Shown here: positions 1 through 11,311 of the stretch, piece by piece | Numbering within the stretch: the first letter of the stretch is position 1 | Layout of the letters: the number at the start of each line of letters is the position of its first letter | Source: Mycoplasma sp. CSL7475-4 | GTDB taxonomy: Bacteria > Bacillota_I > Bacilli_A > Mycoplasmatales > Metamycoplasmataceae | Assembly (NCBI RefSeq): GCF_024834065.1 | Contig: NZ_JANUYA010000002.1 | Location: 1-64,000, forward strand | DNA: 64,000 bases | Reading direction: 5' to 3' | Position numbers and translations under genes: made by a program | Notes under the pieces: generated by a model | What the model was told of the DNA's origin: nothing | The model's input: the letters and a program-made list of their open reading frames with translations, nothing else | The model's database searches: none

Positions 1-795
1 TTTTCGAAATGAGGTTTTCCAGTCTTAATAAGAACTGATAAAAGAAGAACTTTTTACGGAAATGAAGCGAAAAACACACCTTTTGTAGAAAATATGAGTA
101 AAAAGAACATAAAAGTTGAATCTTCTAGTGTAGCTATATTTAAGCCTCTTGTTGAGCGCACTAACGACGCAATACAACGATTTTTCCCTATCCATTTTAA
201 AAATTTAGGCATTAAAACAATAACGGATTTTAATAAAAACAAGGAAGTTTTAATCAATGATTTTCATCAATGAAACAATAAATTTTACGCTCATAAACAA
301 AATATTTTTAGGACATGCGACACTTCGAAAAACGAACACAAAGTCTATCTATAAATTAAAAGAAAAGCTTATGCTTCGACATTTCAGTATCAAAATCAGT
401 ATTATGTTGCAGTGAATGAAAAAGGACAAAAATTGAAAATTTGACCCGATGATGATGCACGAATAATGATAGATAGTAAAGGCGAAATTAAAATAAGCAT
501 CAACAACATTATTTTCAACACTTTAATACTAAAAGGTGATGAGTTAAATGATTTTCAAAAATTTTGCTTACAGTACAAAATATCATCTACCGAGATGTTT
601 TCAAAACCTATGTATGAACTCTACAAAAACAGCAGAATATTTGCGATTAATTTATATAACGTGATACACAAATTAGAAGAAAAAAACTACGATTTAAATC
701 CGCTAATGCAACATACTTATGAAGTTAGTATTGAAATCTATAAGGAAATGCAAAAAATTTTCGAAGAAATAAAAAGAATGGCTTGTCTTATCTAA
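1..795 (+). pseudogene. IS1202-like transposase C-terminal part, in-frame stop
   Basis: One reading frame runs from the window edge to a TAA at 793-795, interrupted by a single in-frame TAA at 352-354. The first part has transposase traits: TDKRRTF, then TPFVENMSKKNIKVE, then a VERTNDAIQRFFP segment. This resembles the late DDE region of IS1202/ISNCY-type elements of mollicutes (family assignment from remembered motifs, not a search). After the stop the same frame continues for about 147 codons of plausible C-terminal domain. The 5' end lies outside the window. The element is probably inactive, though one base change would restore it. Confidence 0.6.
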
Positions 796-940
796 CCATT
801 CCTAATACATATTAAATTTTGGTTGAATTAAAAGGAGTCAACCTAGTAAATAATATCAAAAATATAAGTCCAAATAAAAATTAATTTAATAATTGTCTTT
901 AAATTTGATTTAGATTAAAAACCAAAATAAATTGCGATAA

Positions 941-969
941 AAAACCGAATCTAGACGATTCGGGTTTTT
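941..969 (-). terminator. Bidirectional terminator downstream of plsY
   Basis: The stem CCGAATC (945-951) pairs with GATTCGG (957-963) around a short loop. It is followed by T-runs in both directions, so it can end plsY on the minus strand and any read-through from the transposase remnant on the plus strand. Confidence 0.75.
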
Positions 970-978
970 GTGGTCTAA

Positions 979-1710
979 TTATTTAACTTTTTTTGAACCT
1001 AATTTTGACTCAGTACCTTTCAATAATCTTTCAATATTACTACGGTGTAAGATAATAACTAGGATTGCAGCGATTAAGAAATAAACTGGTGATACATATC
1101 AGTGAGATTGCAAATGTGAAATACTGATGTTGTTTGATAAATTAACAAAATTCAGTCAATATCCAGTTATACCTTGTGTAAATCAAGGAATAAAAATCAA
1201 CGGAGCAATGATTGCTGATGTTAATATCGATCCTAAGGAAACTTTTCTAGAAATTAAAACTATACTGAAAAAAACAACAAAAGCAATTAATCATAAAACT
1301 GGATTAATAGACAAAATAAATGCTGATGAACAAGCAACACCTTTGCCGCCTTTAAAATTGAAAAAGACAGGGAAGCAATGACCGATTATGACCCCAAGGC
1401 CAATTGATTGTGGGCTCATTCAATATTCTTTAGCGAATTCGGGAAATAAATGATTTTCTAAACCGGCAAAAATTAATGTCGGAATGATTACTTTCATAAA
1501 ATCAAAGACAAAAACAATTAAAGCAAACTTTTTACCATAGGTTCTCAATGAGTTAGTTGCTCCAGCGTTTTTTGAAAAGTGATTTCGAACGTCATCTTTT
1601 TTAAATTTTCTCGACATTATGATTGACGTATTGAGCGAGCCAATAAAATAACCAAAAATCATTAAAGCTAAGTTTAGAAGGACAACTATTGTAATTGAAA
1701 ATGCATCCAT
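979..1710 (-). CDS. plsY: Glycerol-3-phosphate acyltransferase PlsY
   Basis: Integral membrane acyltransferase that moves an acyl group from acyl-phosphate to glycerol-3-phosphate, the first step of phospholipid synthesis. The N-terminus has the family pattern IGSLNTSIIMSR, then KNAGATNSLRTYGKK, and hydrophobic helices throughout; 243 residues is normal. I chose the ATG at 1708-1710 over the GTG at 1722, because AAAGGTG at 1722-1728 is correctly spaced for the ATG. It begins one base after the pncB stop, so the two are probably co-transcribed. Confidence 0.9.
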
Positions 1711-1711
1711 T

Positions 1712-2731
1712 TTAAAATTCACCTTTGTAAGTTACTAATTTTGGATTTTCACGATAGCCACGCCCTTCTTTTGCTTGTTGATGACCATTCAAAATTGTTG
1801 CATCAGCTGAGTATGATATAGCAGGAGAAAAAATGCCTTGGCCAACGCCATACGCATCAACAGGCGCGTTCGCTTGTTCGAATTTTGCAATTTTTTCGGC
1901 AGTAAAACCACTACTTACAACAATTTTGACATCGTTAGCACCTTCGGCGTCTAATGCTTTACGCAATCTCTTAACTTGTTCAATATTAACACCGTAAAAT
2001 TCAGGATTATCTTCTTCGTTATCAAACATATGGTCTTTCATGTTTTTAGAAGTATCTAGACGAACACCCCACAAACTTTTACCTATTGCTTTGTATGAAC
2101 TCAAAGACTCACGAATAACGTTATTGTGATAATCAACCAAAGAAATTATTTTTTCATCAGGAAACAACTTTGCGTAGGCTTTCATTGCTTCGTCAGTATT
2201 GCCATCAAAATTTTGAATTAAACAATGTGGTATTGAACCAAATGTGGAATCTGTGTCTTGAACAACGCTTTGTGCCTCAGTTGACATTGATGATGCTCCC
2301 CCTAAATGAGCTGCCTTGCCATCAATTTCTTGTAGAAGTCAATGATCAGCACGATCGCCCATAAAAATCACATCTTTTCCATTAGCGGCCTTAACACAGC
2401 GATTCATATTTGTAGCAATAGTTGATGAACGAGCTAAAATACCATCAATCATCCCTTCGTATTTACCAAAATCTTGATAATGTCCTTCTAGCTCTAAAAC
2501 GATATCTAAATTATTGATTATTTCGCCATCAGGAATATATCTGATTGTATATTTACTTGTATCAGTATTGTTTTTTAATAAATCTAGAACCTCATTCATA
2601 CCAGCAACCATAACATTGTTTTTTCTTTGAAAAAACTGCAATTTTATAGTATTTTGTGGATTAAATGTTTCAATTATTTTTTCAGTTTTATGAAAATATG
2701 ACGATATATATTTATCGTATTTAATACTCAT
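1712..2731 (-). CDS. pncB: Nicotinate phosphoribosyltransferase
   Basis: Converts nicotinate and PRPP to nicotinate mononucleotide in NAD salvage, a route mycoplasmas depend on. The 339-residue product has MGDRADHW near residue 125, then a GGASS segment, IPHCLIQNF, a SSGFTAEKIAKFE segment and a VDAYGVGQG motif (phosphate-binding end of the barrel), all in family order. A TGA Trp codon after the ADH splits it in the standard code. It sits directly upstream of plsY; no obvious terminator separates them. Confidence 0.9.
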
Positions 2732-3426
2732 TTATACCTCTTTTATTAATTTAAAATATTTATTTAATAAGTTTTCATATTATACATTGAAAACGTTATA
2801 TTTCGCAAATACATTTAATATTATCAATACATTACAGTAAAAATTGACTAAATTTCAATATTTATTGAATTAAAGCAAATTAAAAACAAGTCAATTAATC
2901 AAAGACTTGTTTAATATTATTCATAATAAACATAAAACAGAAAGTTTTATTAGCGATAATAAACAACGAAAAGGAAAACAAATTTGTAATTAATCGAATA
3001 GGAGGAAACTATCGAAAACTTTTGTAGATTTCATATAGAAAGAAATAAAAATTAAGATAAGTTATTATCGAAAATGAATAGTAAACGAACGTGTGCGAGT
3101 GATCACTAAAAATAAAACGAGCAATTTTTATTAGCAATCGATTTTGAAATATAGAAAAAATACGAGATGATTATTTTGAGCGACTTAACTCGTACCGAGA
3201 CAATTTCATATATTTCATAATAAGTATAAAACTTTTTCCACAAAAAAAATAATTTATTTTTAAAATAATTCTCAAATTAATATATAATGAAAAATTGCGT
3301 TTTTTTAAAAAACTTCGTTTTTAGACTGAAAAAGCTCATTTTTACTGCACAATTTAGCTTTTTTACTGGATAAAAAAGCATCTCTAAATTATTTATTCAT
3401 TTGTGGAAATAAAATTCCATATAAAA
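2732..3426. other. AT-rich intergenic region, no gene seen
   Basis: About 700 bases between the divergent-facing ends of pncB and the CorC/HlyC gene. I find no open frame with coding character on either strand, no tRNA-like fold and no long repeat. The stretch 3290-3380 has several short T- and A-runs with weak hairpins. Confidence 0.6.
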
Positions 3427-3450
3427 AAAATAGGATTACCTATTTTAAAA
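3427..3450 (-). terminator. Terminator of the dnaB-region reverse operon
   Basis: Read on the minus strand, AAAATAGG and CCTATTTT form an 8-bp stem around a four-base loop (3427-3434 with 3439-3446), followed directly by a T-run. It overlaps the stop region of the CorC/HlyC gene. Confidence 0.8.
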
Positions 3451-4716
3451 TTCTGCAGTTGCCTCAACATTAACTGGTGCTTGTGTTCCGATTTCAACTT
3501 CAAAAAGGTAATGTTTTTGTTTTTTATTGGGTGCTGAGATAACTTTAAAAAACACACCTTGAAACTCAATTTTGGTTGACTTTGTAAGCTTGCCATTATT
3601 ATTTTTTTTGACAAAATTTTGTACATTTAAATTCAATAATTTGTCATCAATTTCGAAATCTAGATTCATGCGCGAAATTAACTCACGCATTTTAACGGCA
3701 CCATTAACTCTAAATAACTCTAAACTAATCTCGAAGAAATCTTTTAATTCTTCTTCATCGTATTCATCGTATATTTCGCCGACAATTTCCTCTAAAATAT
3801 CTTCAATAGTAATAATACCTAAAACTTCACGTGAGGAATTGTTGTTTGTTACGAAGGCCATTTGTGCTCTTTGCGAACGTAAAGTTTCTAGAGCAATTGC
3901 TAAAGTAGAATTAGCACTAATTGTCGGTATAGTTTTCATATAATCGATAATTTTCCCTTTTTCTAAAAAGAAAATATCTTTAAGCAATACAATACCCAAG
4001 AACTCACCGTTTTTTTCAATTGGCAAGCGTGAATAATTTGTTTCTTTAAATACATTGAGCGCTTCGGTAATATTTGCTTTATAAGACACAAAAGACATAT
4101 CTTTAAGCTTTACAAAATGTCTTCTGACTTTGGTTGTGTCTAAATCTAGTGCATTTTGTGCCATGATACTTTCATTAGCTTCTAAAATACCTTCAGTGTG
4201 GGCTACATCAATTAAATTTTTAACATCCTGTTCGGTGTTAGTAACATAAATGTCTTTACTTATTTTGCTAATTAATCAAATAATTGGGAAAAATAAGTAA
4301 TATAGACCTTGTAAAGGGTAGCAAAATATTTTTGCAACTTTTTCAGGATGTGACTTGGCAATTAACTTGGGTATTATTTCCCCTAAAATGACAATAATAG
4401 GAGTTAAAACAGCTGTTGAAATTAGTGCAGAATATTCACTGGCATTCCCTATCAGCGATTTTGACATTACGTATGAAAGCGCCGATGAAAGACCGATATT
4501 AGCAATATTGTTTCAAATCAAAATCAGTGCTAACATTCGATTGAAAAAGTTATATTGTTTTTTAATGATTTTTGACCCAAATTCCTTGCGGTCAATCATT
4601 GTTTCTAATTTTCCTGGGTTAAGAGTTGAATAAGCGGTTTCGCAACTTGAAAAGACTGAAGAAAGAATTAATAATACAATAAGTACAGGTATCAAAATAA
4701 TTATTATTCGATCCAT
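3445..4716 (-). CDS. CorC/HlyC-type (CNNM) membrane transporter
   Basis: Predicted 423-residue inner-membrane protein of the CNNM/CorC family, likely a divalent cation exporter (Mg2+ or Co2+); the old name hemolysin C is misleading. Order: a DUF21 membrane domain at about 1-180 with the SCETAYSTLNP motif, a CBS pair at about 195-320 (SRLPIEKNGEFLGIVLLKDI, VLGIITIEDILEEIVGEI), and a CorC_HlyC C-terminal domain from about 340. The ATG overlaps the dnaB stop by one base (TAATG), indicating translational coupling. Confidence 0.85.
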
Positions 4717-6185
4717 TATTCATTACCTTCATCAATGTCGATGCCTTTATAAAATTCAAAGTTTTCAAAACGACCTAAATGTAAAAGCATTCTTAAATTA
4801 ATTACACCGGTTTCACCGGCACGGTGTTTAGCAATAATTAACTGAACGGGTTCACCCATTTTACCGTTAAATTGTTGGTCAGTATCAGTTTTGTTCTTGC
4901 GATTATAGTAATCTTCACGATATAAGAACATAACAATGTCGGCGTCATTTTCAATCGAACCTGATTCCCTTAAATCGGCTAACATCGGTCTTTTGTCTTC
5001 ACGTGTTTCTGTTTGACGATTAAGTTGTGAAAGAACAATGATCGGAACTTCTAATTCTAGTGAAAGTGTTTTTAAATTACGTGAAATTCTTGTGATTTCT
5101 AATTGACGATTCTCGCCACGATGTCCTTTACCACCGGCAATCAATTGCATATAATCGACTACAATTAAGTCTAATTTTTCTTTTTTGTGTAAACGGCGGC
5201 ATTTTCATAATATTGTGTCGATATCATTGTCGTATGTATTGTCAATGAAAAGTTGCATTTTGTCAATAAAATTGTTCTTTATACTGGTTATTTTGATAAT
5301 ATCTGCGTCAGATAAACCATTTTTAGGATCTTGTGGTTTTTTCAATTTATTTTGTTCAACGCCAGTAGTAATTGAGTAAATTCTACCCATTAATTGTTCA
5401 GGTGACATTTCCAAAGAGAAAAATGCCACTCTATTTTTACGGCTAGGGTCATCTTTCTTTTTTTGTCTTGCAACATTGATTGCGATATTCAAAGCAAATG
5501 CGGTTTTACCAATACCAGGGCGAGCAGCTAACACGACCAATTCCGAACTATGAAGACCTTGTGTTATACGGTCTAAATCAGTATAACCAGTTCTGATTCC
5601 ACTGATTTCTTGGCCGTTTGAAGCACGTAATTTTTGTAATTTTTCAAAATATTTATCACTAACTTCCTGAGTTGTATGGAAATCGCCACCTTTTTTGGCG
5701 CTGTCTAATTTTTGCAACAACTCCTGAATTTTAGTGATCATGTCTTGTGGGTTGATTGGTTTGCGATTATTTTGCAATGTCGCTTTAATTTGGTCGATTT
5801 CAAATTCCAAAGTTCTTAAACGTGTCAAACGTTCTAATTCGGCAAGATACATTTGAATATTCGAACGCAGACCATTAGATGAGTAAACATTGACTAATAA
5901 TTGTGTGTTAACTAGCGGAATATTGTTGGCCTGTGCAGTTGCTAAAATTGTATCGTTATTGATATTTTTATCTGCTTCATAAAGACCAGACATAATGCTG
6001 AAAAGTTGACGACAAGATAAATCGCCAAAGTCTTCTTCTTGCATAAATGGAATAATATTATCTGCTAAATTTTCATTCGATAAAATTAAACCTAAAACTG
6101 CGTATTCATACGCAACATTAATATATTTAGAACGCTTTATACCGGACGAAGGCATCTCGCTGGAAGGATAATTATTATTTGACAT
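4716..6185 (-). CDS. dnaB: Replicative DNA helicase DnaB
   Basis: Hexameric helicase of the replication fork, 489 residues. The N-terminal primase-interaction domain (about 20-125, EYAVLGLILSNENL) is followed by a RecA-like domain with Walker A ARPGIGKTAFAL near residue 225 and Walker B VVDYMQLIAGG. Then come SQLNRQTETREDKRP and LRESGSIENDADIVMFLYR, all hallmark DnaB segments. It overlaps rplI by 11 bases and the downstream transporter gene by one. This is the host enzyme; the prophage has its own helicase. Confidence 0.95.
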
Positions 6186-6630
6186 TAACTTTTACCTCTA
6201 CTTTAAATTTGGCAACGATATCTTTGTAAACAACGATATCAATCTCGTGTAAGCCGTTTGAGACAATGTGCACTTTTTGCACTGCGTATTTATCTAATTT
6301 ATATCCTTTTTTAACTAAATCTTTGTTAATATCTTTTGTTGAAATAGATTTATGAACAATTAAATTGCCGTGTGCGTCAATTAAAGCGTCTAATTCATAA
6401 ACTAATTTATCCGCTTCTAATTGTTGTTTTAATTCTAGTGCCTGTGAACGTAATTCCATTTCGTTGGCTGTTAAATCGCTTAAACGTCTTTCTAATTGAT
6501 ATTTTGTTTTTTCGTTATATGGAACTCCAAAACCTTTGGCAACTAAAAAATTAGCACCAAAGCCATCAGATACTTCCACTATTGTGTTGGCTTTACCATG
6601 TTTTGAATCTTTAATTAAAATAACTTTCAT
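6175..6630 (-). CDS. rplI: 50S ribosomal protein L9
   Basis: 151-residue L9 of the large ribosomal subunit. The N-terminal globular domain begins MKVILIKDSKHGK and continues with VSDGFGANFLVAKGFGVP. A long charged helix (about 45-80) connects to the C-terminal domain. rplI beside dnaB is a widely conserved pairing. One base separates it from the gdpP stop and it overlaps dnaB by 11 bases, so the four genes form one operon. Confidence 0.95.
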   Translation of the reverse strand: MKVILIKDSKHGKANTIVEVSDGFGANFLVAKGFGVPYNEKTKYQLERRLSDLTANEMELRSQALELKQQLEADKLVYELDALIDAHGNLIVHKSISTKDINKDLVKKGYKLDKYAVQKVHIVSNGLHEIDIVVYKDIVAKFKVEVKVNVK

Positions 6631-6631
6631 T

Positions 6632-8590
6632 TTATTTCACTCCTACTATTGCTTGTTTGATGTTTTTGATAAATGTTTCTAAATCATCTGTCGATATTGC
6701 CGCAGCAGCTGCAAATCCGCCACCGCCGCCGACATTTTCGCAAATGATTTGCACATTAGTATCAATACCTCTGGCTGATAATTTATACTTATCGCCTTTT
6801 TCTTGTCGTGCGACAACAAAGCTAGCACGACGCCCATCAATTCTTAAAATTTCCTCAGCTGCAATTGAAATTATATCGTCGGGCATTGGGATATCTGCAT
6901 AAGCTAAGAAAAAACCTTCTTTTACTTCTTCTAAAGAAGCTAATAATTCATTAACTTTATCATAAGTTTCAGCATTAATTTTTAATGCATTGGCTGCTGT
7001 TGTGGAATTAGCGCCCCGCGCTTCTAATCAACTAGCAGCTTCAAATGTTTTGGATGTTGCGTGTTTTTGAAACTGCAATGTGTCTAAACAAATTCCATTC
7101 AATAACATTTGCACCGTGATTAAATCTAGTTTAATTTTTTTGTCAGCAAACATTAACATTTCAGTCACCAATTCGCTAGCAGATGAAGAAGTTGTTGCCA
7201 CAATTCTATTTTCTTTGGGGGCGAAATCTATTGATAATTTCATCCGGTGATGATCTAAGATAAATATATTTTTTGAACTAATATTTTTAATCGCTTCAGG
7301 ATTATCTGTACGAGTTGGATGCGCATTGTCAACAAAGAAAACAACAGTATTTTCGTCACTAATTTTGTTTGCTTGTTGAGGTTTAATGATATATTCGCCA
7401 ATAACATCTCAATATTGTTTGAGTACTTTTTTGGTGGTTTCGTCTTGTGTTGAAGAACAAATATATGCTTTTTTATTGTAAGCTTTTGCTAAAGAAATCA
7501 CACCGATTGCACTCCCTAACGCATCCAAATCGGCAACAGCATGACCATAAACAATTACTTTATCAATTGCACTATTGCTCAATGTTTGTTCAACAACTTT
7601 AGTAAACGCACGAATACGTGTCCTGTCCACACTTGGTAAAATTTCAGTTGTTGAACCAAAATAAGTTGGCTGCGAGTGCGGAGAAATTACAATAACTTGA
7701 TCTCCACCTCGTCCTTGAGCTTGTAAAAGTGCCGTTTTAGCTAAATCTGTTTTTAAAATGTAATTATTAGAACCATAAGCAAAACCAGCTGATATAGAAA
7801 CAATAATGTTATTATTTTGCGTCTTAAGAATATTGTGCAAACTTTTGAAAAAATCAAATTGCACTTGGATCATTTTGTCAAGCGATCCTTTATTGGTAAT
7901 GATTAAAAATTTACCATTTGAGTTATATTGACGAAATATTAAATTATATTTTTGAACCAGACCATCGAGCATTGAAATCACGTTTTGATTTAATTTATAC
8001 AATTGATCTTCACTCAATATTGATTGATATAAAGCGTAATTATCAATTTCTAACTCACCAATAACACTCAATTCTTCGTCATACATTAATAGCGTGCGTT
8101 TTTGTAGTGATATATCTTTAATTGAAACATAATTATCTAAATCAAAAATATTCGCTATATAAAAATTGCCATTATGTTGAAACTCATATTCACGATTTTT
8201 TTTGTCAAAATTAATATTAATACTTTCGAAAAACGAAGTCAATGAGGTGCCAATTAGTTTATCGCCAAAGCGTTTGCGAATAAATTGTGAACAATCAACT
8301 ATGTTTCCGTAAAAATCATAAATAATTGTACCTAACTGATTAAATTCGAGTATTTCATCAGTAAATCTCTCATAAGATGACTTAATTTTATTTTGCAGAC
8401 TAATATAAGATTTTATGCTTGTTATAGAAAACAATCCCAAAAGTAACAAACTAAAACATAAAATTAATGTAAACATAATCGACCATATGAGTGATGTTTT
8501 CAAAACTAAAAAGACAACAGAAGTAATACTTGTCAAAATAAAGAAAACAGTTGCACTTAAATATAAAATTAATTTTTGTTTTAAATTCAT
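6632..8590 (-). CDS. gdpP: Cyclic-di-AMP phosphodiesterase GdpP-like (GGDEF-degenerate/DHH)
   Basis: 652-residue membrane phosphodiesterase expected to hydrolyse the second messenger c-di-AMP. Two hydrophobic segments occupy residues 1-60. A degenerate PAS/GGDEF region covers about 80-300. The DHH catalytic core starts near 345 with GHAVADLDALGSA and contains a DHHR motif, and a DHHA1 domain with a GGGGG run lies near the C-terminus. The first motif has HAVAD where many homologues have HKNPD, a modest departure. It heads the operon gdpP-rplI-dnaB-transporter and is divergent from the cupin/galU pair. Confidence 0.85.
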
Positions 8591-8651
8591 AATTTAAATT
8601 ATATATTAAATAACTTTATCGAATAATAATTCGGCAAACTCTCAATAACTA

Positions 8652-8664
8652 GTAAAATATATCT
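8652..8664 (+). promoter_or_regulatory. Candidate -10 box of a leaderless transcript
   Basis: TAAAAT at 8652-8657 sits only 7 bases before the ATG at 8665 and no Shine-Dalgarno sequence lies between. Transcription would start at or next to the start codon. Prediction only. Confidence 0.35.
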
Positions 8665-9024
8665 ATGAAAAATATAATTGAGTTAGTGAAAAATTTATAT
8701 TTAAGTCAGAGTGAAATTGAATATTTAAGTGTAAAAAATCAAGGCAAAGAAATATTTCAACAAATATTCAATGACGAGCAACATAAAATCGAAATCATTC
8801 ACTCGTTCAACGCTAAAACATCATGAATGCAAAATGAAAATATAGAACTTGTCGCTCTATTAAAAGGTCAAGCAACGATCATGGATGCAGATGAAAAATT
8901 GCATAACATTCAAGAAGGTGACATCATTAAAATTGAACCACTGACCAAACATAAAGTAACTCAAACATCACAGTATGCACTATGATTAGCAATTCATTTA
9001 GGAGAAAATAATGGCAAAAGTTAG
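8665..9024 (+). CDS. Cupin-domain protein
   Basis: A 119-residue protein with one cupin-like beta barrel: VALLKGQATIMD (about 68-79), NIQEGDIIKIEPLTKHKV (about 88-105), ending with ALWLAIHLGEN. These match the two cupin boxes, including a candidate metal-ligand His in TKHKV. Function unknown; small cupins next to nucleotide-sugar genes are often sugar-phosphate isomerase relatives, which is only suggestive. It overlaps galU by 14 bases, so translation is coupled. Confidence 0.6.
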
Positions 9025-9886
9025 AAAATTAATAATTCCCGCTGCCGGATGAGGAACAAGATTTTTACCAATGACTAAAATAATTCATAAAGAGTTAGTT
9101 CCAATATTAAACAGACCTTCTCTTGACTTATTAGTCGATGAGGCTTTAGACTCTGGCATTGAAGAAATAATTTTGATCATAAGTGAGCGTAAGAAAAATA
9201 TATTAGATTTTTTCAATAAAAACGAAGCACTTGAAAATGAACTAAACAAGAAAAATAAAGATAATTTACTGAAAATTGTTCAACAAACCAATAGAAAAGA
9301 CAAAATAAAATTTATTATTCAACATGAGCAAAACGGCTTAGGACATGCTTTGGCAGTTGCTAAAGAAATGATAAATAATGAACCTTTCGCAGTAATTTTA
9401 GGTGATGATTTGATTAAATCAAAAGTGCCAGCAATAAAACAATTGATTGATTTTTATAACGAAAATCAAAGCAATATTTTAGGAGTTCAAAGCGTTTTAG
9501 ATTCGGATATCAATAAGTATGGAATTGTTAAACCACTTAACGAAAACGAACGTAATAACAAATATTTTGAAATAGCGGATGCAGTTGAAAAACCTAAACT
9601 TGAATTAGCGCCATCGAATAAAGCAATTTTAGGACGTTATGTTTTTAACCCTGAAATTTTAGATATTTTAGCCAACATCAAATACGATGGCAAAAATGAA
9701 ATTCAATTAGTTGACGCTTTTGATGAACTTGTCAAAAAATATAACCAAAAAATTTATGCGTATGAATTTGATGGTGTTCGCTATGACTTAGGTTCAGTGG
9801 AAGGTTTTGTTAAAGCTACAATCGATTATGCCTTGGCTGACGAGAAAATAAAAGATTCTATTTTAGAATATATAAAATCAAAATAA
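9011..9886 (+). CDS. galU: UTP-glucose-1-phosphate uridylyltransferase
   Basis: Makes UDP-glucose from UTP and glucose-1-phosphate for glycolipid and capsule synthesis. The 291-residue protein opens with the nucleotide-binding signature AAGWGTRFLPMTK (Trp is TGA) and continues with LVDEALDSGIEEI, a QHEQNGLGHALAVAKEM segment, VILGDDLI and YDLGSVEGFVKATIDYAL near the end. The start ATG at 9011 follows AGGAG at 8999-9003, inside the end of the cupin gene. Confidence 0.93.
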
Positions 9887-9921
9887 AAAATAATGTGTAT
9901 TATTAGATAATAGGAGTAATT

Positions 9922-10434
9922 ATGAAGAAAAAAATATTTAAATTATTGAGTGTTACAGCATTCCCAATTGTTGCTTTATCTGCTGGTTGCAGTTCAAAAA
10001 AAAGCAGCGAGGAAAAATACTTGGATGAGTTAATCAAAATCAGTGAAACTACTGTAAATAAATTAAGACCATTCACTAACGATGAAAACTCATTTAAAGA
10101 GCAAAATTTACAATCAATAACAAATTTAGAACAAGAAATAAACGCTTCAAAAGCTGTTATAGCGAAAAAAGATCACACAAAAGAAGAAGTGATTAATAGT
10201 ACTGAAAAATTATTAGTTAAAGTAAAAATTGCACAGCAATACTTAGAAATTGAAACTCTTGTAAACAATTTACTTACTTTTAAAAATGTATTCAAAAGTT
10301 CTAAAGAACAAAATCCTGAAGCAAAAGAAAAATATGATAAATATATACAAAAAATTGATGAAGCGGTCGCAAATAGAGATATAGCTGAATTAAGAAAACT
10401 AGATAAAGAAATCAAAGAATTAGCATTAGTTTAA
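9922..10434 (+). CDS. Membrane lipoprotein of unknown function
   Basis: 170 residues with a lipoprotein signal peptide: MKKKIFKLLS, a hydrophobic run, then the lipobox LSAGC with Cys at about 24. The mature part is charged and helical with probable coiled coils (EKYLDELIKISETTV, then KAKIAQQYLEIETLV-like stretches). It would sit on the outer face of the membrane. No catalytic motif is visible. A strong terminator follows immediately, so it may be the last gene after galU. Confidence 0.75.
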   Translation: MKKKIFKLLSVTAFPIVALSAGCSSKKSSEEKYLDELIKISETTVNKLRPFTNDENSFKEQNLQSITNLEQEINASKAVIAKKDHTKEEVINSTEKLLVKVKIAQQYLEIETLVNNLLTFKNVFKSSKEQNPEAKEKYDKYIQKIDEAVANRDIAELRKLDKEIKELALV

Positions 10435-10435
10435 T

Positions 10436-10459
10436 AAAGTTTCGTTGAAACTTTTTTTA
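10436..10459 (+). terminator. Terminator after the lipoprotein gene
   Basis: AAAGTTTC (10436-10443) pairs with GAAACTTT (10447-10454) around GTT, followed by a T-run. Confidence 0.85.
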
Positions 10460-10476
10460 TTTTGTAAAATTATTTT

Positions 10477-11016
10477 ATGAACAAAAACGAGAAGTTATTT
10501 TCCAATGAGTGAATGAGTGTATATAAATCTCAAAAAGGTTTCACATATTGCCAACGCAAAAGCGTTGATTCTATTGCTGCCCTACTTTATCGTCACAATG
10601 GAGACCAATACGAATTTATGATACATTATCAACCGCTTCCAGAAATAAAAGAAAAAATAAGTTGAGATCAATGCTATCCTTCTCCGGTAACGGGCAGTAT
10701 TGAAGAAAATCAATTACCTATTGAGTGTTGTATCAACGAAATTAACGAAGAAGCAGGATATAAAATAACAGCCAAAAATATTGTATCTTCTTCAGTAGCT
10801 ATTGCTACTACTCAAATGAATGAAAAAGTTTTTAATTTTCTAGTGGATGTTTCGGGCTTAAAGCAAGGTAAAATAACGACCGTTGGTTCAGTATTTGAAT
10901 CAGTATCTTATAATAAATGATATTCGCAAAACGAGTTTGCAAACATCGTTTTAAATGAACTAACTCTTTCTTCATTGTCATCACTTTATTTGTTATTTCT
11001 CACTAAAAATAAGTAA
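10477..11016 (+). CDS. Nudix-like hydrolase
   Basis: A 179-residue protein with a recognisable but imperfect Nudix box at about 74-96: GSIEENQ, then INEINEEAGY. The GX5EX7REUXEEXGU consensus keeps the first Gly, the catalytic EE and the last Gly, but the early Glu is Gln and the Arg is Asn. Family members hydrolyse nucleoside diphosphate derivatives; the substrate cannot be predicted. Its N-terminal extension carries tryptophans coded by TGA. It lies between two terminators, so it is its own transcription unit. Confidence 0.65.
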
Positions 11017-11052
11017 ATACACAATTTTTTATGAGTATATTTACTTTTTTTA
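11011..11052 (+). terminator. Terminator of the Nudix-like gene
   Basis: AAGTAAATA at 11011-11019 pairs with TATTTACTT at 11038-11046, followed by a T-run. The left arm includes the stop codon. Confidence 0.6.
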
Positions 11053-11130
11053 AAAAAAATACTAAAAATAGTTCGATTTATAAAAATATCTTAAATTTGA
11101 TTTTTTTCTTTGTTGAAAAAAATTTTTTAT

Positions 11131-11136
11131 TATAAT
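11131..11136 (+). promoter_or_regulatory. -10 box of the tRNA-Ser gene
   Basis: TATAAT lies 13 bases upstream of the mature tRNA 5' end. A TTGAAA at 11113-11118 is too close (12-bp spacer) to be a convincing -35. Confidence 0.5.
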
Positions 11137-11149
11137 AAATAAGCAAAAC

Positions 11150-11240
11150 GGGACAGTACTCAAGAGGCTGAAGAGGCGGCACTGCTAATGCTGTAGGGGT
11201 GGCAACACCCGCGGAGGTTCAAATCCTCTCTGTTCCGCCA
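11150..11240 (+). tRNA. tRNA-Ser (anticodon GCU)
   Basis: 91-nt type II tRNA. The acceptor arm GGGACAG pairs with CTGTTCC (one G-U), discriminator G, encoded CCA. The anticodon stem CGGCA/TGCTG encloses loop CTGCTAA, giving GCU. A long variable arm (GGGGTGGCAACACCC) is typical of serine tRNAs, and the T arm has GGTTCAAATCC. It reads AGC/AGU codons. Confidence 0.93.
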
Positions 11241-11311
11241 TTTTTTTTATAACTTTTTTAATATCATAGATTATTATTTATAATAATCTCATTAAAAAAT
11301 AGAGGAGGTAT